Assembly: GCA_016302525.1 (NCBI GenBank)
Contig: JAEDNJ010000093.1
Location: 1-6,317, forward strand
Origin: Phascolarctobacterium sp.
Lineage (GTDB): Bacteria > Bacillota > Negativicutes > Acidaminococcales > Acidaminococcaceae
Direction of reading: 5' to 3'
DNA length: 6,317 nucleotides
Position numbers and translations under genes: made by a program. A model generated the notes under the pieces. It was not told the DNA's origin and searched no databases. It saw only the letters and a program-made list of their open reading frames with translations. Positions 6,231-6,317 of the stretch are shown piece by piece (positions within the stretch are counted from its first letter, which is position 1; each line of letters starts with the position of its first letter).

Positions 6231-6268
6231 AAAAGAAAAAACGCATTACTTTCGTAATGCGTTTTTTC
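6231..6268 (-). terminator. First (proximal) intrinsic terminator of the rRNA operon
   Basis: A perfect 15-bp stem (arms 6235-6249 and 6254-6268) encloses a tetraloop that reads GAAA on the minus strand, a stable GNRA loop closed by C-G. It begins two bases after the 5S 3' end and is followed on the minus strand by a TTTT run at the base of the stem. The A- and T-rich stem base makes it able to work in either direction, but the 5S gene makes the minus strand the natural one. Confidence 0.93.
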
Positions 6269-6270
6269 TA

Positions 6271-6317
6271 ACCGGCGATTTCCTATCCTCCCAGGGGGCT
6301 TCCCCCCAAGTACTTTC
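6271..6317 (-). rRNA. rrf: 5S ribosomal RNA, 3' end only (5' part beyond the window)
   Basis: The last 47 bases, read on the minus strand, run from GAAAGTACTTGG through a GGGGG-GAAG-CCCCC hairpin (helix IV) to GGATAGGAAATCGCCGG. This is the ordinary 3' third of a Firmicutes 5S rRNA. The final ATCGCCGG is the strand that pairs with the 5' end of the molecule in helix I, and the complement should lie about 70 bases beyond the right edge. A strong terminator follows at once, so 5S is the last gene of its rRNA operon. The exact 3' end is uncertain by one or two bases. Confidence 0.93.

Overview
This window looks like a chromosomal housekeeping segment of a moderately AT-rich Firmicute, most likely of the diderm class Negativicutes (Acidaminococcus/Phascolarctobacterium-like). 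That placement is inferred from four things: the 3' end of the 5S rRNA, the pairing of an LL-diaminopimelate aminotransferase (DapL) with DapF, a Firmicutes-type polA-mutM order, and strong AAGGAG-type ribosome binding sites. A 16S or protein similarity search would be needed to name the genus. Every supported gene lies on the minus strand, so transcription runs from right to left.

From right to left: (1) 6271-6317 is the 3' end of a 5S rRNA gene, the tail of an rRNA operon lying outside the window. Two strong intrinsic terminators follow it, with a foldable 47-nt segment between them. (2) About 145 bp of AT-rich DNA carries the promoter of dapF (5128-6000, diaminopimelate epimerase). (3) A 149-bp gap, with a possible RNA structure and a second promoter, leads to dapL (3776-4978, LL-DAP aminotransferase). 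(4) Nineteen bases later comes a small signal-peptide protein of unknown function (3328-3756), closed by a terminator at 3283-3310. (5) polA (647-3241, DNA polymerase I) and mutM (from 565 leftward, cut by the window edge) form a DNA replication/repair pair.

The genes fall into two functional groups. DapL converts tetrahydrodipicolinate to LL-diaminopimelate in one step, and DapF epimerises this to meso-diaminopimelate. Together they supply the last steps toward peptidoglycan cross-links and lysine. PolA fills and trims gaps during Okazaki-fragment maturation and excision repair. MutM removes 8-oxoguanine and leaves a gap that PolA can fill, so their adjacency makes sense.

I see no mobile element, CRISPR array, phage gene, defence system or tRNA. 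The less ordinary items are the possible structured RNA between dapF and dapL, the structured spacer between the tandem rRNA terminators, the loss of proofreading residues in PolA, and the uncharacterised exported protein behind dapL. I found no convincing new system.
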